DNA of 64,000 nt, from the NCBI RefSeq assembly GCF_001418015.1, contig NZ_LIQG01000026.1, forward strand, positions 496,001 to 560,000, in the 5' to 3' direction. The notes under the pieces are model-generated. The model was not told the DNA's origin, did not search any database, and worked only from the letters and a program-made list of their open reading frames with translations. This stretch comes from Lacinutrix mariniflava. Its GTDB lineage: Bacteria; Bacteroidota; Bacteroidia; Flavobacteriales; Flavobacteriaceae. The position numbers and the translations under genes are program-made. Of this stretch, positions 7,652-16,677 are shown in pieces (position 1 is the first letter of the stretch; each line of letters starts with the position of its first letter).

Positions 7652-9850
7652 TTAAGCTTTTGGCTTACCAATTAATTCGAAATCTAAGTGACGCTTTACT
7701 AAATCAGCATTTTTCACTTTTACAATAACCTCGTCTCCAAGTTGGTACATGGTTTTTGTTTTCTTTCCAATTAATGCAAACTGCTCTTTATCGAACTCGT
7801 AATAATCGCCTTTTATATCTCTAGTTCTTACCATACCTTCGCATTTATTAGATATAATTTCTATATAAATTCCCCAATCGGTAGCACCCGAAATAACACC
7901 TAAAAACTCTTCGTCTTGATGATCTTGCATAAAACGAATTTGCATGTATTTAGTAGAATCTCTTTCGGCTTTTGTTGCTAAATATTCCATGTTACTAGAA
8001 TGTTTACAACGCTCTTGGTAAATGTCTGCATTTGCAGATTTTTCGCCATCTAAATAACGCTGTAATAAACGATGTGCCATAACATCTGGATAACGACGTA
8101 TTGGTGATGTAAAATGACTATAATATTCGAAAGCTAAACCGTAATGACCAATGTTTTTGGTTGTATACTCTGCTTTAGACATGGTTCTAATAGCTAAAGT
8201 ATCAACTAAATTTTGTTCTTTTTTACCTTGTACATCGCTTAATAACTTATTTAAAGAAGATGCTACACCGTTTTTACCACTAAAGTTAAGCTTATGTCCA
8301 AATCTTGAAACAACGCCTTGTAAAGCCATTAATTTCTCTTCATTTGGCTCATCATGCACTCTGTAAACAAATGTTTTCTCTGGTTTTTGCTTTCCTACAA
8401 ATTCTGAAACCTTTCGGTTTGCCAATAACATAAACTCTTCAATTAGCTTATTAGCATCTTTACTCGTTTTAAAGAACACGCCAACTGGGTTAGATTCTTC
8501 ATCTAAATCGAATTTTACTTCAACCTTATCAAAAGATATTGCGCCAGACTGCATACGTTTTCCACGCATAATTTTTGCCAGTTCATCCATTTTTAAAACA
8601 GCATCTGCAATGGCTTGATCTGTTTTGTATTCTTTTCCTGTAAGCGACACTTCGGCAGGAATGGTATTATTTTTATTTTCTATAATAGCCTGAGCTTCTT
8701 CGTATGCAAAACGTGCATCAGAATAGGTTACTGTTCTACCAAACCATTCGTTTTTAATTTCCGCTTTAGCGTTTAATTCAAAAACAGCCGAGAATGTATA
8801 CTTTTCTTCATGTGGTCTTAAAGAACATGCGCCATTACTTAAAACTTCAGGAAGCATTGGTACTACACGATCTACTAAATATACAGAGGTTGCACGTTCG
8901 TAAGCTTCATCATCTAAAATGGTGCCTTCTTGTAAATAATGCGACACATCTGCAATATGGATTCCTATTTCGTAATTACCATTTTCTAAAACGGTAAACG
9001 ATAAGGCATCATCAAAATCTTTAGCATCTTTTGGATCGATAGTGAAAGTTAAATCCTTTCGCATATCGCGACGCTTTTTAATTTCTTCTGGTTTTATGTT
9101 TAAATCTATGTTATTGGCATAGTCTTCTACTTCTTTTGGGAATTCATAAGGCAAACCATAATCTGCTAAAATAGCGTGGATTTCAGTATTATGTTCTCCA
9201 GCTTTTCCTAGAACTTTAATTACTTTTCCGTTTGGAGAATCGGCTTTTTCTGGCCATTCTTCCATAGAAACTAGTACTTTATCACCATCTTCGGCATTCA
9301 TCGTTTTATTGATTGGTACAAAAATGTCTGTTTTCATTTTGTTTCCATCCACTACTACAAAGGCAAAATTCTTTTTAGTATGTATTTGTATAATACCTAC
9401 ATATTCAGTTTTTGCACGCTTAATAATTCTGGTAATTTCGCCTTCTTGTTTACCACTTTTACTGCGTTTGTAAACATAAAGTTCTACTTCGTCACCATTT
9501 AAAGCTTTGTTTACATTGTTTGAAGCAATATAAATATCTTTTTCAAAATCGTCGCTAATAACGTAACCATTGCCACGTTGTGCTGCATCAAAAATTCCTG
9601 TGTGATACACTGTATTATTATTTATTTGAAACTTGCCACGATCGACTTCTTTAATTTCGTCTTTTGCTTTAAGTAACTGTAATTTTTTTATAATCTGGTT
9701 GCGACTACTAGCATCGTTAACATCTAGTATTGCTCCAATTTGTTTATAGTTAAATGATTTGGTTCTATCTTTTTTTAAAATACTTAGAATTGTATTTGTA
9801 AGGTTGGAAATCTTGTTATGACTTGGTTTCCTGTGTTTCTTTTTACTCAT
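7652..9850 (-). CDS. rnr: ribonuclease R
   Basis: 732-residue 3'-5' exoribonuclease of the RNase II/R family that degrades structured RNA. Domains in order: a Lys-rich start and winged-helix region (about 1-70), two cold-shock OB folds (about 70-230), the RNB catalytic domain (about 255-590), and a C-terminal S1 domain (about 640-725). The catalytic acidic cluster is seen as F-T-I-D-P-K-D-A-K-D-F-D-D-A-L. Later conserved parts are H-F-T-S-P-I-R-R-Y-P-D and A-T-K-A-E-R-D. The basic tail typical of E. coli RNase R is absent. It is the leftward gene bordering the long AT-rich gap. Confidence 0.97.
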   Translation of the reverse strand: MSKKKHRKPSHNKISNLTNTILSILKKDRTKSFNYKQIGAILDVNDASSRNQIIKKLQLLKAKDEIKEVDRGKFQINNNTVYHTGIFDAAQRGNGYVISDDFEKDIYIASNNVNKALNGDEVELYVYKRSKSGKQEGEITRIIKRAKTEYVGIIQIHTKKNFAFVVVDGNKMKTDIFVPINKTMNAEDGDKVLVSMEEWPEKADSPNGKVIKVLGKAGEHNTEIHAILADYGLPYEFPKEVEDYANNIDLNIKPEEIKKRRDMRKDLTFTIDPKDAKDFDDALSFTVLENGNYEIGIHIADVSHYLQEGTILDDEAYERATSVYLVDRVVPMLPEVLSNGACSLRPHEEKYTFSAVFELNAKAEIKNEWFGRTVTYSDARFAYEEAQAIIENKNNTIPAEVSLTGKEYKTDQAIADAVLKMDELAKIMRGKRMQSGAISFDKVEVKFDLDEESNPVGVFFKTSKDANKLIEEFMLLANRKVSEFVGKQKPEKTFVYRVHDEPNEEKLMALQGVVSRFGHKLNFSGKNGVASSLNKLLSDVQGKKEQNLVDTLAIRTMSKAEYTTKNIGHYGLAFEYYSHFTSPIRRYPDVMAHRLLQRYLDGEKSANADIYQERCKHSSNMEYLATKAERDSTKYMQIRFMQDHQDEEFLGVISGATDWGIYIEIISNKCEGMVRTRDIKGDYYEFDKEQFALIGKKTKTMYQLGDEVIVKVKNADLVKRHLDFELIGKPKA

Positions 9851-10718
9851 GTAATGTTTTAATGTAATGAATTCCTAAAGTTATTGGAATTTCTTGATTT
9901 TAACATCAATTATTATATTAAATAATTGATAATAAATAGCAATTAGAAGAAGATATTTTGCTATTTGGTTTATGCAAAGCTACGTTTTTAATATTAAATC
10001 GATGTTTCTTTAATATTAAGTTAACTTAATAGGTTTAGTTATTATATGTTTAAAAGTAAGTCTCCACACTAAATTTTACTTTACACATCTTTAATTTTAA
10101 ATAAACACTTTTAATAAATTTAGTCTTCACGTTTAAAAAAGAATTGAAACAAACTTAATTTTAGACTTATCCACATTTACATTATATATTATTATTCTTT
10201 CTTTAAAATTTTAAAAAAAAATAGTGATTATGATAGCTTGTGAATAGCGGTATAACTTTATTGAGTTTTAGTTTTGTATGTTACTTTTCTGTTTGTATTA
10301 ACACTTTATAAACATATTAAAGTATTGATTTTTATTGTATTTAACTAGGTTATTAACAACTGTTAGTAACCTATGTTCACAACCTATTTTTAATAAGTAA
10401 TTTATTTTTTTGTGTTTGTATGTGTATTTTTTTTAATGATAAGTCTCCAAAAAATAAGTGCTAACTTTTTAGGTTGTTAATAACCAATTTTGGTTTGGAA
10501 AATTAATTGGATAATCCTAAGAAAAGTTTTAAAAAACAATGATAAGATATTAACAAGTAGTCACTATAAAATCATACAGTTGTTAACAACCATATAAAAC
10601 ACTATTTTTAAGTTGAATTTTCAAACCTATAAATTTTGAATAAGTTCATTAGTATTACTTATTAATAGTTGCAAGCAATTATTAACTTTACCTTTTTAAA
10701 ACACACACAACTAATATT
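9851..10718. other. 868-bp AT-rich gene-free region, candidate chromosomal origin
   Basis: No credible coding sequence on either strand. Base composition is much more AT-rich than the flanks. It holds a perfect DnaA box (10167-10175), a weaker one reading CTATTCACA on the minus strand (10239-10247), and repeated words around GTTATTAACAA. These are GGTTATTAACAAC at about 10349-10361, its exact reverse complement at about 10473-10485, the palindrome GTTGTTAACAAC at about 10580-10591, and partial copies near 10548 and 10680. Genes on the two sides diverge (rnr left, rpiB right). The features fit an oriC, but a large regulatory region is also possible. Confidence 0.45.
10167..10175 (+). promoter_or_regulatory. 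perfect DnaA box
   Basis: TTATCCACA, the consensus DnaA-binding 9-mer, in the middle of the AT-rich gap between rnr and rpiB. One perfect copy alone is not proof of an origin. Confidence 0.55.
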
Positions 10719-11147
10719 ATGACAATCTCAATAGGAAACGATCACGCAGGAACAGATTACAAATTTGCTATTATTAAGCATTTAGAATCAAAAGGAATTA
10801 CAGTAACAAACCATGGAACAGATGCTAACGATAGTGTAGATTATCCAGATTTTGTTCATCCTGTTGCAAACGATGTAGAAAATAAAAAAGCAGATTTTGG
10901 TATCCTTATATGTGGAAGCGCAAATGGAGTAGCCATGACGGCTAATAAACACCAAGGCATTCGTGCTGGTATTTGCTGGACTAAAGAAATTACAGAATTA
11001 ACAAGACAGCATAATAACGCAAACATTGTTTGTATTCCTGCGCGTTATACAGCAGTACAACAAGCTATTGCTATTGTTGATACCTTTTTAGAAACTGAAT
11101 TTGAAGGCGGAAGACACCAAAACCGTGTAGATAAAATACCTTGCTAA
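10719..11147 (+). CDS. rpiB: ribose 5-phosphate isomerase B
   Basis: 142-residue RpiB/LacA/LacB-fold enzyme interconverting ribulose 5-phosphate and ribose 5-phosphate in the pentose phosphate pathway. Signature segments are G-N-D-H-A-G-T-D-Y-K at the start, D-Y-P-D-F-V-H-P-V-A, the phosphate-loop I-C-G-S-A-N-G-V-A-M-T-A-N-K-H-Q-G-I-R-A, and R-Q-H-N-N-A-N-I-V-C-I-P-A-R. Some flavobacterial relatives, like this one, have Ser in place of the usual active-site Thr/Gly in C-G-[ST]-G. It is the first gene right of the candidate origin, and its stop codon directly abuts the start of the next gene. Confidence 0.96.
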   Translation: MTISIGNDHAGTDYKFAIIKHLESKGITVTNHGTDANDSVDYPDFVHPVANDVENKKADFGILICGSANGVAMTANKHQGIRAGICWTKEITELTRQHNNANIVCIPARYTAVQQAIAIVDTFLETEFEGGRHQNRVDKIPC

Positions 11148-12065
11148 TTGGCACACAATAAATCACATAACCATACACACGATCATAACGATTTAAAAGG
11201 TAGAAATTTATTAATTTCTATCCTTTTAAATATAGTTATTACTGTTGCGCAAGTTATTGGTGGATTGTTATCTGGAAGTTTAGCCTTATTAAGTGATGCG
11301 TTACATAATTTTAGCGATGTTGTATCCCTTGTTATTAGCTATATAGCCGAAAAATTATCTAAACGAAAAGCCTCTATACATAAAACATTCGGTTATAAAA
11401 GAGCCGAAATTTTGGCTGCTTTTATTAATGCATCAACCTTAATAATAGTAGCTATTTTATTAATTATTGAAGCTATTAAGCGTTTTCAAAATCCACAAGA
11501 AATTGAAAGTAACTTGGTTATCTGGCTAGCATTTATTGCTATTTTAGGTAATGGATTTAGTGTTTTACTACTTAAAAAAGATAGTAAATCTAATATGAAT
11601 ATGAGAAGTGCCTATTTACATCTTATCACAGATATGATGGCTAGTGTTGCTGTTTTAATAGGTGGACTTTTAATGAAATTTTACCAATTGTTTTGGGTAG
11701 ATAGCGTACTTACATTTGCTATTGCTGTTTATTTAATATGGATGGGTTTCGATTTGTTAAAAGAATCTACAAAAGTATTAATGTTATTTACTCCGGATAC
11801 CATTCCTATAGATGAAATTGTTAAAGAGATTAACGCTTTCGCGGAAATAAAAAACGTGCACCACATACATGTTTGGCAATTAAATGAAGATGAAACACAT
11901 TTTGAGGCGCACATAGATTTTGAAAAAGACATTACCTTAACAGCGTTTGATGTTATTCTTTCTAAAATTGAAAGACTTTTGTTTACTAAATTTCAAATTA
12001 ATCATATTAATATTCAACCCGAATTTGGTAAAGATGATACTAAGGATGTTATTGTACAGGATTAA
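11148..12065 (+). CDS. cation diffusion facilitator (Zn/Cd efflux type)
   Basis: 305-residue inner-membrane divalent metal/proton antiporter. The start is a TTG directly after the rpiB stop; no ATG is available near. A His-rich N-terminus (N-K-S-H-N-H-T-H-D-H-N-D) is followed by six membrane segments. Metal-site motifs are visible: S-L-A-L-L-S-D-A-L-H-N-F-S-D in helix 2 and H-L-I-T-D-M-M-A-S in helix 5. The cytoplasmic C-terminal domain contains I-H-V-W-Q-L-N-E-D-E-T-H-F-E-A-H. These features place it with ZitB/CzcD-like proteins that export zinc and related ions. Translational coupling with rpiB is likely from the zero-base spacing. Confidence 0.92.
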   Translation: MAHNKSHNHTHDHNDLKGRNLLISILLNIVITVAQVIGGLLSGSLALLSDALHNFSDVVSLVISYIAEKLSKRKASIHKTFGYKRAEILAAFINASTLIIVAILLIIEAIKRFQNPQEIESNLVIWLAFIAILGNGFSVLLLKKDSKSNMNMRSAYLHLITDMMASVAVLIGGLLMKFYQLFWVDSVLTFAIAVYLIWMGFDLLKESTKVLMLFTPDTIPIDEIVKEINAFAEIKNVHHIHVWQLNEDETHFEAHIDFEKDITLTAFDVILSKIERLLFTKFQINHINIQPEFGKDDTKDVIVQD

Positions 12066-12185
12066 TAATAAGTGTTTTTGCCAGGCGTTTTTTAATGACG
12101 TGTCAATCTCATAAAACAAATATATTAAACAGATTATCGCGCTTTTTTCTATCGAAAAAATATGAAATAAAACACATAATATAAA

Positions 12186-12635
12186 ATGCTAGAAATTAAA
12201 ATTAAAACGTTTCAAGAACTAACAACTATAGAGCTTTACAACCTACTTCAATTAAGAAGTGAAGTTTTTGTGGTAGAACAAGAATGTGTCTATCAAGACG
12301 TTGATAATAAAGACCAAAAGGCATTACATATATTAGGTATTAAAAATAAAAAAATAGTAGCTTATACACGCTTATTTAAACCTGGAGATTATTTTAATTT
12401 ATCAAGTATAGGTAGAGTAGTGGTTGCAGAAAATGAAAGACAACATAAATATGGTTACGATATTATGGAAGCTTCAATTAAAGCAATCGAAGAAAATTAC
12501 AATACAAACGAAATAAAAATTTCGGCACAATGTTACTTAAAACGTTTTTATAATAACTTAAATTTTAAAGAAATAGGCGAGGAGTATCTAGAAGATGGAA
12601 TCCCACATATTGGAATGCTTTATAGTAAAAAATAA
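12186..12635 (+). CDS. ElaA-like GNAT acetyltransferase
   Basis: 149-residue GCN5-related N-acetyltransferase. The start K-T-F-Q-E-L-T-T-I-E-L-Y-N-L-L-Q-L-R-S-E-V-F-V-V-E-Q and the following Y-Q-D-V-D-N-K-D are the ElaA signature (L-R-x-x-V-F-V-V-E-Q-x-C-x-Y-x-D). Next come I-G-R-V-V-V and R-x-x-x-Y-G at the acetyl-CoA site, and an F-Y-x-x-L-x-F segment near the end. Acceptor unknown. ATG at 12186 is 120 bp after the metal transporter. Confidence 0.9.
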   Translation: MLEIKIKTFQELTTIELYNLLQLRSEVFVVEQECVYQDVDNKDQKALHILGIKNKKIVAYTRLFKPGDYFNLSSIGRVVVAENERQHKYGYDIMEASIKAIEENYNTNEIKISAQCYLKRFYNNLNFKEIGEEYLEDGIPHIGMLYSKK

Positions 12636-12659
12636 AAGTCAGCGCATTGCGCTGACTTT
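12635..12659 (+). terminator. hairpin after the acetyltransferase gene
   Basis: Perfect 11-bp stem AAAGTCAGCGC/GCGCTGACTTT with a three-base loop, starting at the last base of the stop codon. Only three T residues follow on the plus strand, so it is a probable but not classical terminator. Confidence 0.65.
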
Positions 12660-12897
12660 GTAAGTAAAAAACCCTACTAAAAATTATTTACTTAGAAATA
12701 TATTATAATTTTGTAAAACTTTAAATTATTGTACAAATATAGGTATATCAATTAGTTATAAGAAATATTTTAGACCTGTGTCATTAAATATTTGTTTAAA
12801 AACATAAACGTAAACAAAAAGCAAAAGCGTTCGATAAGCAGTAATGTAAATTGACCGCTATTATTGACGTTTCAAGGATTTGTAAAATATGAGCCAT
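12660..12897. other. gene-free spacer between convergent genes
   Basis: AT-rich spacer between the two terminator hairpins at 12635-12659 and 12898-12928. No coding sequence, tRNA or repeat is seen in it. Confidence 0.6.
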
Positions 12898-12928
12898 AAA
12901 AAAAACCATCTATTTTAGATGGTTTTTT
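12898..12928. terminator. bidirectional terminator between the acetyltransferase and OmpA genes
   Basis: Stem AAAAAAACCATCTA (12898-12911) with TAGATGGTTTTTTT (12915-12928) and loop TTT, symmetric for both strands. It serves the leftward OmpA-like gene ending at 12951. Confidence 0.9.
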
Positions 12929-12950
12929 TACTTATAATTTTAGCATTTTA

Positions 12951-13826
12951 TTATTCAGTTTTTCCAACATATGTAACTAAAATTTCTACACGTCTATCTA
13001 ATTTTGGTTCGCCACCAAGAGGAAATTTTCTTCGTAAACCAACAAATTTCATTCGTCTTTTATCCACGCCTTTTCGTTCTAAATAATCATAGATATATTT
13101 TGCTCTAGCAACAGATAAATTACGTTTTCTAGTTTTTTTATCAACGGCATCACGACTGTTTTGAGTACAACAAACATGACCTTGAATGGTAAAATAGATA
13201 TTCTTATTTTTAGCCATAATTTTAGCGAGCTCTTCTAATGTTTTTTTAGAATCTGATGTTACATAGCTATAACTAGTTTTAAAATATATTTTATCTAATC
13301 GTATTTTATCACCTTTTTTTATGGTGCCATTACTAATGTCTTCTGTTGTTTTCTCTTTAGGGCCTTCATCTAATACAATATCTTGTTCAGTACTACTTAC
13401 AGAACCTTCAATTGGCTCTTTCGTTTTCTTTAGAGTAACTATTATTTCTACTTTACGATTTAATCCACGAATTTGGTGTATTTCTTCTTCATTTAAAATC
13501 TTTAATAATATTTCACCTTTACCATTAACATTTGTTATTAAATATGGATCAATACCATAACCTGCAAACATTTCTTTTATAGCATCTGCACGATTTTGAG
13601 AGAGTTCTAAATTATATTTATTAGAACCTCTATCGTCTGTAAAACCATAAATAGAGACTTTTCCTATGGGAATAGTGTCTAATTGAGAGATAAATAGCAA
13701 AAGCCTATTCTCTTCGGTTAATGGTACAATATATTTATCTGTATCAAAATAAACATCATGAGTAAATTCGTTTTGAGAAAACCCAAATTGAGTTACAAAT
13801 AGAAGTATGGTAATTAAGTATTTCAT
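12951..13826 (-). CDS. secreted protein with two OmpA-type peptidoglycan-binding domains
   Basis: 291 residues: signal peptide (to about residue 17, ...F-G-F-S-Q), first OmpA C-like domain at about 20-135, a Ser/Glu/Lys linker, and a second OmpA C-like domain at about 172-290. Domain 1 has V-Y-F-D-T-D-K, G-F-T-D-D-R-G-S-N-K-Y-N-L-E-L-S-Q-N-R-A-D-A and L-N-R-K-V-E-I. Domain 2 has I-Y-F-K-T-S, I-Q-G-H-V-C-C, L-S-V-A-R-A-K and L-D-R-R-V-E-I. Both keep the Asp/Arg-type peptide-binding layout, though domain 2 carries an unusual C-C pair where G-H-T-D is normal. Likely periplasmic, bridging or sensing the cell wall. It sits 18 bp downstream of the S41 peptidase gene and is probably in the same operon. 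Confidence 0.88.
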   Translation of the reverse strand: MKYLITILLFVTQFGFSQNEFTHDVYFDTDKYIVPLTEENRLLLFISQLDTIPIGKVSIYGFTDDRGSNKYNLELSQNRADAIKEMFAGYGIDPYLITNVNGKGEILLKILNEEEIHQIRGLNRKVEIIVTLKKTKEPIEGSVSSTEQDIVLDEGPKEKTTEDISNGTIKKGDKIRLDKIYFKTSYSYVTSDSKKTLEELAKIMAKNKNIYFTIQGHVCCTQNSRDAVDKKTRKRNLSVARAKYIYDYLERKGVDKRRMKFVGLRRKFPLGGEPKLDRRVEILVTYVGKTE

Positions 13827-13844
13827 TTTTTGATAACTTATAAT

Positions 13845-15491
13845 TTAGTTTAAATAGCCATTGTATTTATTGGGGTTTGCTAATATACCTGTGGCTTTTT
13901 TAATCTCTTTATTATGTAATTTATAGTAGTCGTATAACCCTTCTCTATAAACGTAGCGTTTTATAATTTCGTCGCTTAATAAACCCATAAGTTGAGACTT
14001 ATTGTCGTCGATAGCTTTTAATTTTGAATGATTTAAATTTTTAATTAAATTATTATAATCACGCTGAATATCATGATCTAAATTCTCTGTTTTTGCAACT
14101 TCTAAAGCTTTATTAAGTGATTTTTCTGTATCAGTTTCAAAAGAAAAATCTGAAGACTTTAAGAAGTTTTTAAAATCTTGAAAATCTGAGTCTGATAGTT
14201 CCCAGCTGTTAATATCACTAATGTTTTGGTTATTGTAATAGTATTTAGTAGCATAATCGAAAATACTTTGATTATTTAAAATAGCTTTGGTAATTGCAGA
14301 GGTTTTAGAATTCTCTAAAGCTTCATCTGGAAAAACACCACCACCATCAAATACCTTTCTACCATTTTTAGTTTTAAAGACATTATAATCTTTTTGTTTT
14401 ACACGCACTGCATTTCCTTTTTCATCTTTGTTCCAATAATCTAAAGCTTGAATACAACGACCAGAAGGTGTGTAATAACGAGAAATTGTAACTTTTAACT
14501 GTGTACCATAGGTTAATTTTTTAGGACGCTGTACAAGGCCTTTACCAAAGCTTCTTGAGCCAACAACAACACCTCTATCTAAATCTTGTAAGGTACCAGA
14601 AACAATTTCACTTGCCGAAGCGCTACTTCCATTAATAAGTACAACTACAGGAATTTCTATGTCTATTGGATCTTTTTTAGTGTAATATGTTCTATTGTAT
14701 TTTTTTACTTTGGATTTGGTTGTTACTACTAATTGATTTTTAGGTACAAATAAATTAACAACATTAACAGCTTCTCTTAATAGGCCACCAGGGTTTCCAC
14801 GTAAGTCTAAAATAATACTTTTGGCTCCTTGTGCTTTTAAATCTTTTAAAGCGTAACCTGTTTGTTGCGATGCTTTTGCGTTAAATTTCTTTAATACAAT
14901 ATAACCTGTTGTTTCATCAATCATTGAGAAATGAGGTACAGCATCAATTTCAATTTCACTTCGTTTTACAGTTGTATTTGCAGTTTTACCTTGTCTTACA
15001 TAAGTCACTTGAGCAATAGAGTTAGCGACACCTTTAAGTAGATTACTAGCATCATCCTTATAGTCTGCAACTATTTGGTTATCCATTTTTATAATTTGGT
15101 CTCCAGCTTTTAATCCTGCCTTATCTGCTGGGTAACCTTTATAAGGTTCTATAATTACTAATTTATCTTTTAATATGCGTACTTGAGCGCCAATACCAGT
15201 ATAATCTCCTGTTCTTTGAATTCTTGCTGCCTCAACATCTTGCTCGTTATAAAACTTAGTATAAGGATCGAGTTCGTTTAACATGTTTTTAATGGCATTA
15301 TCCATTAGATCGCCAGGATTTGTTTCATCTACATAATTCATATTCAACTCCTTAAAAAGAGTGGTGAATATTTCAATTTGCTTAGCGATTTCAAAAAAAT
15401 CGTTGTTATAAGTTTTAAAAGCAGAACCTGTAAGTAATAATGTAAGCGCTAATACCGGAATGAGCACTTTTCGTTTTAATAATTTTTTCAT
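13845..15491 (-). CDS. S41 C-terminal processing peptidase
   Basis: 548-residue Ctp/Tsp-type serine protease, anchored or exported by an N-terminal hydrophobic helix (about 8-22). A PDZ domain spans about residues 90-165 (T-G-I-G-A-Q-V, then G-L-K-A-G-D-Q-I-I-K-M). The S41 core follows: L-D-L-R-G-N-P-G-G-L-L at 228-238, then S-S-A-S-A-S-E with predicted catalytic Ser292, and F-G-K-G with Lys317. That is the same 25-residue Ser-Lys spacing as in E. coli Tsp. A C-terminal helical extension of about 150 residues follows. The start lies four bases after the rnpA stop, so the two are cotranscribed. Likely trims envelope proteins. Confidence 0.95.
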   Translation of the reverse strand: MKKLLKRKVLIPVLALTLLLTGSAFKTYNNDFFEIAKQIEIFTTLFKELNMNYVDETNPGDLMDNAIKNMLNELDPYTKFYNEQDVEAARIQRTGDYTGIGAQVRILKDKLVIIEPYKGYPADKAGLKAGDQIIKMDNQIVADYKDDASNLLKGVANSIAQVTYVRQGKTANTTVKRSEIEIDAVPHFSMIDETTGYIVLKKFNAKASQQTGYALKDLKAQGAKSIILDLRGNPGGLLREAVNVVNLFVPKNQLVVTTKSKVKKYNRTYYTKKDPIDIEIPVVVLINGSSASASEIVSGTLQDLDRGVVVGSRSFGKGLVQRPKKLTYGTQLKVTISRYYTPSGRCIQALDYWNKDEKGNAVRVKQKDYNVFKTKNGRKVFDGGGVFPDEALENSKTSAITKAILNNQSIFDYATKYYYNNQNISDINSWELSDSDFQDFKNFLKSSDFSFETDTEKSLNKALEVAKTENLDHDIQRDYNNLIKNLNHSKLKAIDDNKSQLMGLLSDEIIKRYVYREGLYDYYKLHNKEIKKATGILANPNKYNGYLN

Positions 15492-15495
15492 TGTT

Positions 15496-15861
15496 CTAAC
15501 TTTTAGAAATTGTGTCTGTAAATTTTTCTAATGCTTTCTTCATTTTGGTATTTACTAACTCAAAATCTGGCATATCTTTACTAATATATAAAATCATTAA
15601 CGCATAATCGTTAACTTCTTTATTAATTAACATGGTTTTGTTTAATCTATAAGCTTCACGAAGTAAGCGTTTTATACGAATACGATCTACAGCGCGTTTA
15701 AAATTTCGTTTACTAACCGAAACGGCTACCTTTCTAGATTCTCCATGTTTTAAATAGACTAACCTCAAAGGATATGCCGAAACCGATTCTCCATCAAGAA
15801 ATAATTTCTCGATGGTTTTCTGGCTTTTTAGTTTTTCGTGTTTATTATAAGTCAGTTTCAT
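15496..15861 (-). CDS. rnpA: ribonuclease P protein component
   Basis: 121-residue basic protein that joins the RNase P RNA to mature tRNA 5' ends. The family signature is complete: S-V-S-K-R-N-F-K-R-A-V-D-R-I-R-I-K-R-L-L. The N-terminal K-H-E-K-L-K-S-Q-K-T-I-E-K-L-F matches the usual start. Unlike in many bacteria it is not next to rpmH or dnaA here but heads an operon with the S41 peptidase. Confidence 0.95.
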   Translation of the reverse strand: MKLTYNKHEKLKSQKTIEKLFLDGESVSAYPLRLVYLKHGESRKVAVSVSKRNFKRAVDRIRIKRLLREAYRLNKTMLINKEVNDYALMILYISKDMPDFELVNTKMKKALEKFTDTISKS

Positions 15862-15868
15862 AGTTTTT

Positions 15869-15876
15869 CAAAGGTA
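15869..15876 (-). promoter_or_regulatory. -7 element of the rnpA-S41 operon
   Basis: CAAAGGTA on the plus strand is TACCTTTG on the minus strand, a perfect TAnnTTTG ending 7 nt before the rnpA ATG. This implies an essentially leaderless or very short leader transcript. The position is closer than usual, so this is tentative. Confidence 0.4.
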
Positions 15877-15990
15877 GTAATGCTATTGAAATAAAAAAAT
15901 CTAAAAAGACACCTTTTACATACTATTTAAAAGATGTTTAAATTGTAATGTTTTGTTCTTATTTGAGACTGAGAATAAAAAAGAAAAACA

Positions 15991-16626
15991 ATGTCATTAA
16001 CACAATTATTAAAAGATCATGCAGAAGAATCTGCAGCAAAATTTCCAGCAGAGGTTAAAGCTATAATGCAAAATGCTATTGAAGATTTAGAACAGTCTCA
16101 ACTAACTACTAATGCGTTAAAAACAGGTGATATTTTCCCGAGTTTTAATTTACCAAATGCAAAAGGAGAAGTTATTAGTTCTTTAACTTTATTAGATAAA
16201 GGGCCATTGGTTATTGCGTTTTATCGAGGAGGTTGGTGCCCATATTGTAATATTGAATTGAAGGCTTTACAAAATGTATTACCTCAACTTCAAGAGAAAG
16301 GAGCGCAACTTATCGCTATAAGCCCAGAAAGTCCTGATAACTCTTTAACTACTAAAGAAAAAAATGATTTAAGTTTTGAAGTCCTTACAGATAAAGACAA
16401 CAGCTTTGCAAGAGGCTTAAGTTTAGTTTATAAATTACCAGACGATTTAATAGCATTATATAGTAAATTTGGACTTAGTTTGGATGATAGTCAAGGGAAC
16501 TCAAATTCCGAATTACCAATTGCAGCAACATATGTTATAGATACAAACGGAAAAATTATTTATCATTTTCTACAAGAAGATTATAAATTACGTGCAGATC
16601 CATCAGCAATATTAGAAGTGCTTTAA
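15991..16626 (+). CDS. AhpC/TSA-type peroxiredoxin-like protein
   Basis: 211-residue thioredoxin-fold protein. An N-terminal helical part (about 1-45) precedes the peroxiredoxin domain, which begins G-D-I-F-P-S-F-N-L-P-N-A. The active site is F-Y-R-G-G-W-C-P-Y-C, with Cys83 (peroxidatic position) and Cys86. This CxxC form is the peroxiredoxin-like branch that reduces peroxides using the neighbouring Cys, unlike classical 2-Cys AhpC. No second resolving Cys near the end is seen. No signal peptide, so cytoplasmic. Monocistronic, ending in a bidirectional terminator shared with the convergent lipoprotein gene. Confidence 0.9.
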   Translation: MSLTQLLKDHAEESAAKFPAEVKAIMQNAIEDLEQSQLTTNALKTGDIFPSFNLPNAKGEVISSLTLLDKGPLVIAFYRGGWCPYCNIELKALQNVLPQLQEKGAQLIAISPESPDNSLTTKEKNDLSFEVLTDKDNSFARGLSLVYKLPDDLIALYSKFGLSLDDSQGNSNSELPIAATYVIDTNGKIIYHFLQEDYKLRADPSAILEVL

Positions 16627-16642
16627 AGTGATATATATTTAC

Positions 16643-16674
16643 AAAAAAACCTCATCGAAAGATGAGGTTTTTTT
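16643..16674. terminator. bidirectional terminator
   Basis: Stem AAAAAAACCTCATC (16643-16656) with its perfect complement (16661-16674) closing a GAAA tetraloop, between convergent genes. Confidence 0.93.
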
Positions 16675-16677
16675 GTT

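Noticed and set aside
9851-10718. CRISPR array or small RNA cluster
   Set aside because: No regular repeat-spacer spacing; the recurring words are short and in both orientations.
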